Source: Elusimicrobiota bacterium
Lineage (GTDB): Bacteria; Elusimicrobiota; Elusimicrobia; UBA1565
Direction: 5' to 3'
DNA length: 12,870 bases
Assembly: GCA_003450735.1 (NCBI GenBank)
Contig: DMEZ01000039.1
Span: 34,923-47,792 of the forward strand
Of this stretch, positions 1 through 6,545 are shown piece after piece. The notes under the pieces are model-generated. The model searched no databases and was not told where the DNA came from. It saw only the letters and a list, made by a program, of their open reading frames with translations. The translations under genes were made by a program, and so were the position numbers. Position 1 is the stretch's first letter. The number at the start of each line of letters is the position of its first letter.

Positions 1-1
1 C

Positions 2-91
2 GCCGCGAAGCACGAGAAGGACCCCGCGCAGGTCCAGCGCCTGCGGGGAGCTGTCGATGACCTGCGGCGTCAGTTGGGCGTAGGGAAATAA
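2..91 (+). CDS. C-terminal fragment of an unidentified protein
   Basis: An open frame enters from the left edge and ends at the TAA at 89-91, giving the last 29 residues of a protein (ending LRRQLGVGK). The third codon positions are almost all G or C, like the confident genes of the window and unlike the stretch that follows, so this is probably a real gene end. The tail is charged and looks helical (HEKDPAQVQRLRGAVDDLRRQ). No family can be recognised from so little sequence. No clear terminator follows. Confidence 0.55.
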   Translation, partial: AAKHEKDPAQVQRLRGAVDDLRRQLGVGK

Positions 92-165
92 CGGACGCTA
101 ACTCTTCAAGCTGGTACCTTTCTTCATTATTCCCGACGACGATCAAGGCTTGGCCAGCCCATCAA

Positions 166-480
166 GTGACGGGTAGCAGTGTAAAGTTGTACGCTGTCAA
201 TCAGATGGTTAAGCCGCTATCTGACCTCAGTGGTTTTTCCTTCGACGGCCGTGCTGCCCTACGAGCTATCGTCGAACAATCGCATTATGGCGACTTGAGC
301 CAAACCGTAGCGTCCCTGGCAACATTTTGTCATCCGACTACGGTGGCCGCAGTCGGATGCCGCAATGTGTTTGCGCATGCCGCCGATGAGCGCCTCAAAT
401 TTGCCATTGAGGCTATTCCGAATGCAGAGCTGCGATTCTATGATGTTCAGGTTTCGCTCCGCAGGTCGAAGGACACTTAA
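166..480 (+). CDS. Small hypothetical ORF, possibly a HEPN-like remnant
   Basis: A 104-codon frame opens at a GTG (166) and ends at TAA (478-480). The frame stays open upstream of 166 and there is no good ribosome binding site, so it may be a fragment of a larger lost gene. Codon use is mixed and lacks the strong GC3 bias of the neighbours, so it is either foreign or not coding. Residues around 66-73 read CRNVFAHA. This resembles the RN-x3-H motif of HEPN-type proteins and MltR-like domains, but a match this short can arise by chance. A 93-codon frame on the opposite strand (259-540) overlaps it and has no better support. No function is assigned. Confidence 0.22.
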   Translation: MTGSSVKLYAVNQMVKPLSDLSGFSFDGRAALRAIVEQSHYGDLSQTVASLATFCHPTTVAAVGCRNVFAHAADERLKFAIEAIPNAELRFYDVQVSLRRSKDT

Positions 481-653
481 TCTGGAGCTGCGAGCGTCCC
501 TCACCACCAGTTTTCCGTCGCCGAAAATATCTTCTGACACCCCTCGATAGTTCGAGCCGCCATCAGTTGATATCCGGTGAGCACTGGGATCTTCGATGTG
601 AATGGCCGCATGTTTTCAAGCACCCCCCCCACCCCTGTGGAATTACGCTTATT

Positions 654-666
654 TTTTCAGCACAAT
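654..666 (+). repeat. 13-base direct repeat, copy 1
   Basis: TTTTCAGCACAAT here recurs as TTTTCAGCATAAT at 701-713, matching at 12 of 13 positions. The two copies start 47 bases apart and bracket the inverted repeat at 664-691, overlapping its left edge. A looser third relative (TTTTCAAGCAC) lies at 613-623. The arrangement suggests protein binding sites, but this is inference. Confidence 0.45.
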
Positions 667-691
667 CAACATCGTCTGGACGATGTTGATT
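664..691. promoter_or_regulatory. Perfect 13-bp inverted repeat, candidate operator
   Basis: The arms AATCAACATCGTC (664-676) and GACGATGTTGATT (679-691) are exact reverse complements separated by TG. The right arm contains the candidate -35 hexamer TTGATT (686-691) of the promoter for the PTS operon. A dimeric regulator bound here would block that promoter, so the simplest reading is an operator for sugar-dependent control. It could also form a hairpin in RNA, but neither strand has a run of T directly after it, so it is a poor intrinsic terminator. The sequence does not match a regulator site I know. Confidence 0.5.
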
Positions 692-713
692 CCTCATATA
701 TTTTCAGCATAAT
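686..713 (+). promoter_or_regulatory. Candidate sigma-70 promoter for the PTS operon
   Basis: TTGATT (686-691) and CATAAT (708-713) are separated by 16 bases and fit a sigma-70 promoter, with an expected start near 720 and a leader of about 53 bases. The -35 lies inside the right arm of the inverted repeat and the -10 inside the second direct repeat (701-713), so regulation at this site is plausible. A second candidate is the extended -10 TGGTATCAT (757-765), only seven bases before the ATG. Confidence 0.4.
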
Positions 714-756
714 TTGAAAGTAGTCCCCCCCCTCGCTCCTCCCTCGCGCCGGGGTT

Positions 757-765
757 TGGTATCAT
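757..765 (+). promoter_or_regulatory. Extended -10 element next to the PTS start codon
   Basis: TGGTATCAT fits an extended -10 (TGn followed by TATCAT). It ends seven bases before the ATG at 773, so a transcript from it would start at or next to the start codon and be leaderless. No Shine-Dalgarno sequence precedes this ATG (the bases are CTGCCCC), which fits leaderless translation. No matching -35 is visible. Confidence 0.35.
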
Positions 766-772
766 CTGCCCC

Positions 773-3301
773 ATGACCCCGACCCGAGCCCTTCAGCCCA
801 CTCTGCGCCTGCTGGCCCCTTTGGACGGCTGGATCGTCCCCCTCGAGAAGGTCCCCGACCCCGTCTTCGCCCAGCGCATCGTGGGCGACGGCGTCTCCAT
901 CGACCCGACGAGTTCCCTCCTGCTGGCCCCCTGCGGCGGGGAGGTGGTCCACGCCCACGCGGCCGGCCACGCGCTGACCTTGCGCTCGGACGGCGGCCTC
1001 GAGCTCCTGCTCCATGTCGGGGTGGACACGGTCCAGCTCAAGGGCGAGGGCTTCAAGCTCCTGGTAAAGGCCGGCGACCGGGTCGCCCCCGGCCAGGCGC
1101 TCGTCGAGTTCGACGCCGACGCGGTCGCCCGCAAGGCCAAGAGCCTGCAGACCCAGCTCTTGGTGACCAACGCCGACCTCGTCGCCTCGCTCACGCACCC
1201 CTCGGGCCGCGTCGAGGCCGGCAAGAGCGTCGCCCTCGAGATCGTCCTGCGCGGGGAGGCGACGCCCGAAGGGGCGGCCGCCCCCGGCCTGAAGGCGAGC
1301 TCGGACGCCCTGGTCGTGCCCAACCCCACCGGCCTGCACGCGCGGCCGGCCTCGATCCTCGCGCATGCGGCCAAGCGCTTCCGCAGCGTGGTCCACCTCC
1401 GTCGCGGCGAGGCCAAGGCGAACGCCAGGAGCCTGGTTTCCATCATGGGCCTCAACGTCAAGCAGGGCGACAAGGTGTTCGTCCTCGCCGAGGGGCCCGA
1501 CGCCCAGGAGGCCGTGGCCGAGCTCTCGCGGCTCATCACCGCCGGCCTGGAAGAGAAGGAGGCCCCCGCCTCGACCCAACTGCCCGCCCTCCCCCGCTCG
1601 GAAGACCCGCGCGCCATCGGCGGCGTCTGCGCCTCGCCCGGCCTCGCCATCGGGACGGCCTTCCAGTTCCGCCGCGAGGAGGTGAAGGTGCCGGAGCTCG
1701 GCGAGGGGCCCGCCATCGAGCGCGCCCGCCTCGCCCAGGCTCTCGAGAAGGCCAAGGCCGAGCTCGAGACCATGCAGGCCCGCCTGAGCGCCCAGCACGA
1801 CCCGGGCAAGGCCGCCATCTTCGGCGCGCACCGCGAGCTCTTGGACGACCCCGAGCTGCTCGAGGTGGCCGAGGCCGCCGTGGCCAAGGGTGCCAGCGCG
1901 GCCGCGGCGATGCAGTGCGCCGCCACCGACTTCGCCGGCCGCCTGACCCGGCTCAACAATGACCTGCTCGCGGGCCGCGCCGCCGACGTCAAGGACGTGG
2001 GCTTGCGCGTCCTGCGCATCCTCACGGGGGCGCCCGCCAAGCCGCGCGAGTATCCCAAGGGCTGCGTGCTCCTGGCCGAGGACCTCACCCCTTCCGACAC
2101 GGTCGGCTTCGACCCGGAGAAGGTGCTCGGGGTCTGCACGGTGGGCGGCGGCGGGACCTCCCACGTCGCCATCCTCTGCCGTTCCCTCGCCATCCCCGCC
2201 CTGGCCGCGGCCGAGCTCAAGCTGCTCGCCGTGCCCGACGGCGCCCCCCTCATCCTCGACGCGGACAAGGGCTTCCTGCTGAGCGCGCCCTCCGAGGCCG
2301 AGCTCGAGGCCGCCCGCGCGCGGCAGGCGAAGGCGCGCGTGCGCCGAGACGCCGAGCTCGTTGCCGCCCGCGAGGAGGCGCGCACCCAGGACGGACGCCG
2401 CATCCGCGTCGAGGCCAACATCGGCAAGGCCTCGGAGGCCGAGGCGGCCGCCCGCTCCGGCGCCGAGGGCGTCGGGCTCTGCCGCTCGGAGTTCCTTTTC
2501 CTCGAGCGCGACGCAGCCCCTTCCGAGGACGAGCAGGTTGAGGCCTACGCCGCTATGGCGCGGGCCTTCCCTGGCGGAGCCGTCGTCGTGCGCGTGCTCG
2601 ACGTGGGCGGGGACAAGCGCCTGCCCTACCTGGCGCTGGCCCAGGAGGAGAACCCGTTCTTAGGCGAGCGCGGCATCCGCCTGCTCCTGGAGCGCCCCAA
2701 GCTCTTCCGCACCCAGCTGCGGGCCCTCCTGCGCGCCTCCAAGGACGGCCCGGGCTTGAAGGTCCTCTTCCCCATGGTCGCCGACCTCGAGGAGTTCCGC
2801 GCGGCGAAGGCGATGCTGGCCGAGGAGGCCCGGCTCCTGGGGGTCCCCCCCCTCCCCGCCGGGGTCATGATCGAGGTGCCCTCCGCCGCCCTGCTCAGCG
2901 AGCCGCTCGCGCGCGAGGCGGACTTCTTCTCCATCGGCACCAACGACCTGACGCAGTACACCCTGGCGATGGACCGCGGCAATCCCAAGCTCGCCGCCCG
3001 GGTGGACGCGCTCCACCCGGCGGTCCTGAAGATGATCCGGGACGCCGTCGAGGGAGCGAAGGCGCACGACCGTCCCGTGGGCGTCTGCGGCGGAGCCGCG
3101 GGCGACCTGCAGGCCGTGCCCCTGCTCATCGGGCTGGGGGTCGGCGAGCTGAGCCTGAGCCCCGCCTCCGTGCCCGCGGTCAAGGCCGCGGTGCGGCGCC
3201 TCGACGCGAAGGCCTGCGAGGAACTGGCCCGCAGGGCCCTGGCTCTGACTTCGGCCGCGGAAGTCCGCGCCTTGACGGTCGAAAGAGAGGAGGCGGCATG
3301 A
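773..3301 (+). CDS. ptsI: Fused PTS protein: EIIA-Glc, HPr and Enzyme I
   Basis: This 842-residue cytoplasmic protein joins three phosphotransferase steps on one chain. Residues about 10-150 are an EIIA-Glc (Crr) domain with catalytic His66 (GHALTL) and phosphorylated His81 (LLLHVGVDT). Residues about 177-260 are HPr, with His189 in GLHARPAS and a Ser220 matching the regulatory Ser46 position. Residues about 281-830 are Enzyme I: the swivelling domain has GGGTSHVAI with His464, and the PEP-binding barrel has GGDKRLPYL, EVPSAALLSE, IGTNDLTQYT and Cys772 in GVCGGAAGD. Phosphate should pass from PEP to His464, His189 and His81, then to the IIB domain of the next gene. The same domain order is known in NagF of Pseudomonas. 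The ATG has no Shine-Dalgarno sequence. The stop overlaps the next start (ATGA), so the two genes form one operon. The symbol reflects the largest part; nagF or crr-ptsH-ptsI would also describe it. Confidence 0.95.
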   Translation: MTPTRALQPTLRLLAPLDGWIVPLEKVPDPVFAQRIVGDGVSIDPTSSLLLAPCGGEVVHAHAAGHALTLRSDGGLELLLHVGVDTVQLKGEGFKLLVKAGDRVAPGQALVEFDADAVARKAKSLQTQLLVTNADLVASLTHPSGRVEAGKSVALEIVLRGEATPEGAAAPGLKASSDALVVPNPTGLHARPASILAHAAKRFRSVVHLRRGEAKANARSLVSIMGLNVKQGDKVFVLAEGPDAQEAVAELSRLITAGLEEKEAPASTQLPALPRSEDPRAIGGVCASPGLAIGTAFQFRREEVKVPELGEGPAIERARLAQALEKAKAELETMQARLSAQHDPGKAAIFGAHRELLDDPELLEVAEAAVAKGASAAAAMQCAATDFAGRLTRLNNDLLAGRAADVKDVGLRVLRILTGAPAKPREYPKGCVLLAEDLTPSDTVGFDPEKVLGVCTVGGGGTSHVAILCRSLAIPALAAAELKLLAVPDGAPLILDADKGFLLSAPSEAELEAARARQAKARVRRDAELVAAREEARTQDGRRIRVEANIGKASEAEAAARSGAEGVGLCRSEFLFLERDAAPSEDEQVEAYAAMARAFPGGAVVVRVLDVGGDKRLPYLALAQEENPFLGERGIRLLLERPKLFRTQLRALLRASKDGPGLKVLFPMVADLEEFRAAKAMLAEEARLLGVPPLPAGVMIEVPSAALLSEPLAREADFFSIGTNDLTQYTLAMDRGNPKLAARVDALHPAVLKMIRDAVEGAKAHDRPVGVCGGAAGDLQAVPLLIGLGVGELSLSPASVPAVKAAVRRLDAKACEELARRALALTSAAEVRALTVEREEAA

Positions 3302-5058
3302 ACCTCTTGAAAGACGCGTTCTCCCTCCTGCAGAAGATCGGCAAGGCCTTGATGCTGCCGGTCGCCGTCCTCCCCGTCGCGGGCATCCTGCTGGGCGTGG
3401 GCAGCGCCGGCTTCTCGTGGATGCCCGACCTGCTCTCGGCCATCATGAAGGACGCGGGCGGGGCCATCTTCGGCAACCTGCCGGTGTTCTTCGCCATCGG
3501 CGTGGCGTTGGGCCTCTGCGACAACGACGGGGTGGCCTCGCTCTCCGCCGTCGTGGGCTACGCGGTCCTGCTGGCCACGATGGGCCTGCTGGCTTCGCGG
3601 CACGGCGTCGAGGTGAAGCCCATCATGGGCATCCCCTCCATCGACACCGGCGTCTTCGGCGGCATCCTCATGGGCGGCGTCGCGGCGTGGCTGTTCAAGC
3701 GCTACTACCGCATCGAACTGCCGCCCTACCTGGGCTTCTTCGCGGGCAAGCGCTTCGTGCCCATCGTCACGGCCTTCGCCGCCGTGGCTTTGGGCGCGGC
3801 GATGAGCGTGCTCTGGCCGCCGGTGGGGCGGGGCATCCGCCTCTTCTCCGAGTATGCCGCCTACGGGAACCCGACCCTGGCCGTGGCCGTCTACGGCGTG
3901 GTCGAGCGCCTGCTCATCCCCTTCGGCCTGCACCACATCTGGAACGTGCCTTTCTTCTTCGAGATCGGCTCCTTCACGGACGCGGCCGAGAAGGTGGTGC
4001 ACGGCGACATCACCCGCTTCTTCGCGGGCGACCCGACCGCCGGCATCCTGGGCGGGGCCTACCTGTTCAAGATGTGGGGCCTGCCCGCCGCGGCCATCGC
4101 GATGTGGCACTGCGCGAAGCCGGAGAACCGCCGGCGCATCGGCGGCATCATGGTCTCGGCCGCGCTGACCTCGTTCTTGACCGGCATCACGGAGCCCATC
4201 GAGTTCTCCTTCATGTTCGTCGCCCCCGTGCTCTACGGGGTGCACGCCCTGCTCGCGGGCTTCTCGCAGATCCTCTTCTCCCTGCTCGGGGCGAAGCTGG
4301 GATTCACCTTCTCGCAGGGCTTCATCGACTTCGTGCTCTACTACGCGAAGGACACGAAGCCCTGGCTGGTGCTCGTCGTGGGGCCGATCTACGCCCTGGT
4401 CTACTACGGGGTGTTCCGGGGCGCCATCTCCGCCTTCGACCTCAAGACCCCGGGGCGCGAGGACGCGGAGGAGGCTTCCGCGGGGCCGGCGGCGGCGGGC
4501 GGCCATGCCCTCCAGCTCGTGCTGGCCTTCGGCGGGCGCGGGAACATCAAGAGCCTCGACGCCTGCATCACCCGCCTGCGCGTCTCGGTGGCGGACGTGA
4601 GCCGGGTGGACTCCGGGCGGCTCAAGGGCCTCGGCGCGGCCGGCGTCGTGATGGCCGGCTCCGGCGTGCAGGCCATCTTCGGCACGCGCTCGGAGAACCT
4701 GAAGACGGACATCGAGATCTTCCTTCGCACGGCGGGGTCCGAGGCGGACTCCGCTCCGGCCGGCTCCGGCGGCCCGGCGCCCGCGGCGGCCCAGGCCGCG
4801 GAGCGCGATCCGCAGGCGGCCAAGATGGCGGCCGCTCTGCTGGCCGCCTTGGGCGGGAAGGGAAACCTGCTCAAGGCCGAAGCCTGCGCCTACTCCCGGG
4901 TGCGCGCCGAGCTCAAGGACGCCAAGCTCATCGACGAAACGGCCTTGGCCGAGGCGGGGACCTGCGGGCTGATGCGCCTCTCCAAGGGCGCGGCTCACGT
5001 GATCGTGGGGTCCTCGGCGGAGCAGGTGGCCGCGGAACTCCGGGTTTTGCTGAGCTAA
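3298..5058 (+). CDS. ptsG: PTS glucose-type permease IICB (PtsG-like) with a second IIB domain
   Basis: This 586-residue inner-membrane protein imports and phosphorylates sugar using phosphate from the EIIA of the preceding gene. Residues about 1-385 are the IIC channel; GLHHIWNVPF, FAGDPTAG, WHCAKPENR and SFLTGITEPIEFSFMF follow E. coli PtsG much more closely than NagE, so glucose is the likeliest substrate. DLKTPGRED links to a IIB domain (about 403-480) with phosphorylated Cys423 in DACITRLRVSVADVS. After a Pro/Ala-rich linker, a second IIB-like domain (about 506-586) has Cys530 in EACAYSRVR, with one extra residue between the Cys and the following conserved Asp. E. coli PtsG has one IIB and about 477 residues. 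The start is set by AGGAGG (3288-3293) four bases before the ATG and by the overlap with the upstream stop. Close relatives such as N-acetylglucosamine transport cannot be excluded. Confidence 0.92.
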   Translation: MNLLKDAFSLLQKIGKALMLPVAVLPVAGILLGVGSAGFSWMPDLLSAIMKDAGGAIFGNLPVFFAIGVALGLCDNDGVASLSAVVGYAVLLATMGLLASRHGVEVKPIMGIPSIDTGVFGGILMGGVAAWLFKRYYRIELPPYLGFFAGKRFVPIVTAFAAVALGAAMSVLWPPVGRGIRLFSEYAAYGNPTLAVAVYGVVERLLIPFGLHHIWNVPFFFEIGSFTDAAEKVVHGDITRFFAGDPTAGILGGAYLFKMWGLPAAAIAMWHCAKPENRRRIGGIMVSAALTSFLTGITEPIEFSFMFVAPVLYGVHALLAGFSQILFSLLGAKLGFTFSQGFIDFVLYYAKDTKPWLVLVVGPIYALVYYGVFRGAISAFDLKTPGREDAEEASAGPAAAGGHALQLVLAFGGRGNIKSLDACITRLRVSVADVSRVDSGRLKGLGAAGVVMAGSGVQAIFGTRSENLKTDIEIFLRTAGSEADSAPAGSGGPAPAAAQAAERDPQAAKMAAALLAALGGKGNLLKAEACAYSRVRAELKDAKLIDETALAEAGTCGLMRLSKGAAHVIVGSSAEQVAAELRVLLS

Positions 5059-5076
5059 CCCCTTCGGCCCTTCATC

Positions 5077-5102
5077 GCCGATGCCTGACGAATGGCATCG
5101 GC
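5077..5102. terminator. Hairpin between convergent genes, possible terminator
   Basis: GCCGATGCC (5077-5085) and GGCATCGGC (5094-5102) form a perfect 9-bp stem with an 8-base loop, in the 80-base gap between the ends of the converging ptsG-like and GH1 genes. Its position fits a bidirectional terminator, but no T run follows on either strand, so rho-independent activity is uncertain. Confidence 0.45.
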
Positions 5103-5138
5103 TGCCTCAGGGGCCAGCCGAAAGGAGAAAGACATCGG

Positions 5139-6545
5139 CTAGACCCCGTTCTTCTTCGCGACGTCCCGGAACCACGCGGCGCTGCGCTTCTCGGTGCGCT
5201 CGAGGGTGTCCCGGTCCACGAACAGGAAGCCGTAGCGCTTCTTGTAGCCGTTGAGCCACGAGAAGTTGTCCATCAAGGACCACATGTAGTAGCCGCGCAC
5301 GGCGGCGCCCGCGCGGATGGCCGCGTGGGCCGCTTCGAGGTGCGCGCGCACGAAGTCGATGCGCTCCCCGTCGTCCACCGTCCCGTTCTCGAGGGTCTCG
5401 CGCCGGCCGATGCCGTTCTCGGTGATGTAGACCGGCAGGCCGGGGCTCGTCTCGTGGACGCGCAAAAGCAGCTCCGTGAGCCCTTCGGGCTCGATCTCCC
5501 AGCCCCAGTCCGTGAAGCGCCCGCGCGGGTTCTTCACGAAGCGGAAGAGCCCGCGGATGGAGAACAGGCAGTCCTCCGCGGCGTCCCCCGTGATGTTGAG
5601 GTGGAAGCGCGTGCTGGGCGCGTCGGCGCTGGCGTAGTGCGGGTAGTAGTAGTTGACGCCCAGGAAGGCCGGCGGGGCCGCCTTCAGGAGGGCTTCGGTC
5701 TCCTCGAGGCCTTCGGGCAGCGCCTTGCGCTCGGCGTAGAGCGCGCGGATGTCCTCGGGGAAGCGGCCGAGCAGGACGGCGTCGGAGAACCAGCGGTTGA
5801 GTACGCCGTCCGCGAGGTGCGCGGCGGCGGCGTCGGCCTTGGAGTCCGTCGCGGGGCGGATGCGGGCCATGTTGAGGACGATGCCCGGGCGTCCCCCCTT
5901 CACTTCCTGGCGGCAGGCCGCCGAAGCGAGGGCGTGGCCTCTGAGCAGGCCCTGGGCCGCGCGCAGGGCGGCCTGATAGTCCTGCTTGCAGGGCGGGTGC
6001 AGGCCGGTCACGTAGCCGTTGAGAACCGTCCAGGCCGGCTCGTTGATGGAGGCCCAAAGGGTCACGCGGTCGCCGTAGCGCCGGAAGCAGGCGAAGGCGT
6101 AGTCGGCGAAGCGGCGCGGGGTGTCCGGGTGCTCCCAGCCGCCGCGCTCGCCGAGTTCGAGGGGCAGGTCCCAGTGGTAGAGGGTGGCGTTGGGCTCGAT
6201 GCCGGCCTCGAGCAGGGCGTCGAAGAGGCGGTCGTAGAAGGACGCGCCCCTCTCGTTCAAGCGCGCGCCGCCGTCCGGGAAGAGGCGCGGCCAGGAGAGG
6301 GACAGCCGGTAGCCGTTGTGGCCGAGGGCCGAGATGAGCCGGACGTCCTCGGCCCAGCGCTGGTAGTGCCCGCAGGCGGGCTCGGGCGAGGCGCGTTCGA
6401 AGATCTTCTCGGGGTGCTCGCGGCAGAACGCGTCCCAGACGGAGGGGCCGCGGCCGTCCTCGGCGGTCGCGCCCTCGATCTGGAGGGCCGAGGTCGCCGT
6501 GCCCCAGATGAAGCCGTCGGGGAAGCGCAGAGCCGTGGGCGTCAG
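5139..6545 (-). CDS. GH1 glycosidase, probable 6-phospho-beta-glycosidase
   Basis: A family 1 glycoside hydrolase of about 468 residues, without a signal peptide, so cytoplasmic. The acid/base is Glu169 in INEP and the nucleophile is Glu376 in YITENG; the N-terminal barrel motif FIWGTATSALQIEG is present. The C-terminal motif is MWSLMDNFSWLNGYKKRYG. Ordinary beta-glucosidases have NFEW here. Ser429, Lys436 and Tyr438 instead match the S-x6-K-x-Y set that binds the sugar 6-phosphate in LacG-type enzymes, and the Trp after the Ser also resembles LacG. The likely reaction is hydrolysis of a 6-phospho-beta-glucoside or galactoside made by PTS transport. The motif FIWGTATSALQIEG lies well upstream of the first in-frame TTG (6260), and no ATG, GTG or TTG precedes it. 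The start is taken as the CTG at 6545-6543, overlapping the upstream stop as CTGA; the CTG at 6530 is an alternative. The family is secure; the phospho-specificity and start are inferred. Confidence 0.88.
   Translation of the reverse strand: MTPTALRFPDGFIWGTATSALQIEGATAEDGRGPSVWDAFCREHPEKIFERASPEPACGHYQRWAEDVRLISALGHNGYRLSLSWPRLFPDGGARLNERGASFYDRLFDALLEAGIEPNATLYHWDLPLELGERGGWEHPDTPRRFADYAFACFRRYGDRVTLWASINEPAWTVLNGYVTGLHPPCKQDYQAALRAAQGLLRGHALASAACRQEVKGGRPGIVLNMARIRPATDSKADAAAAHLADGVLNRWFSDAVLLGRFPEDIRALYAERKALPEGLEETEALLKAAPPAFLGVNYYYPHYASADAPSTRFHLNITGDAAEDCLFSIRGLFRFVKNPRGRFTDWGWEIEPEGLTELLLRVHETSPGLPVYITENGIGRRETLENGTVDDGERIDFVRAHLEAAHAAIRAGAAVRGYYMWSLMDNFSWLNGYKKRYGFLFVDRDTLERTEKRSAAWFRDVAKKNGV

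Larger units (their letters stand above)
92..772. other. AT-richer intergenic island before the PTS operon
   Basis: About 680 bases lie between the gene ending at 91 and the PTS operon. From about 92 to 720 the base composition is near 50% GC by eye, against about 70% elsewhere, and codon-like GC3 bias is lost. The stretch holds one weak ORF (166-480), a run of C residues near 623-630, a long inverted repeat (664-691), two 13-base direct repeats and candidate promoters. I see no tRNA, rRNA, transposase or insertion-sequence end. It could be a decayed insertion, a degraded gene, or an extended regulatory region. Confidence 0.6.

Noticed and set aside
550..558. GTTCGAGCC, resembling a tRNA T-loop.
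   Set aside because: The flanking bases cannot form a T stem and no acceptor, D or anticodon arm is present.
664..691. The inverted repeat as a rho-independent terminator for the upstream ORF.
   Set aside because: No T run directly follows the stem on either strand, and it overlaps a good candidate promoter; an operator role fits better.
704..2427. Long minus-strand frames opposite the fused PTS gene (704-2164 and 793-2427).
   Set aside because: They are composed of low-complexity Ala/Arg/Gly-rich sequence without domains, which is expected opposite a high-GC gene; the plus strand encodes clear PTS motifs throughout.
3298..5058. Assignment of the permease to NagE (N-acetylglucosamine), suggested by the NagF-like fusion upstream.
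   Set aside because: The IIC motifs, such as GLHHIWNVPF and WHCAKPENR, follow PtsG almost word for word, so glucose type is preferred; the substrate is still not proven.
5139..6260. A shorter GH1 gene starting at the TTG at 6260.
   Set aside because: It would delete about 95 residues including the conserved FIWGTATSALQIEG segment of the barrel, while the coding frame clearly continues upstream to 6545.
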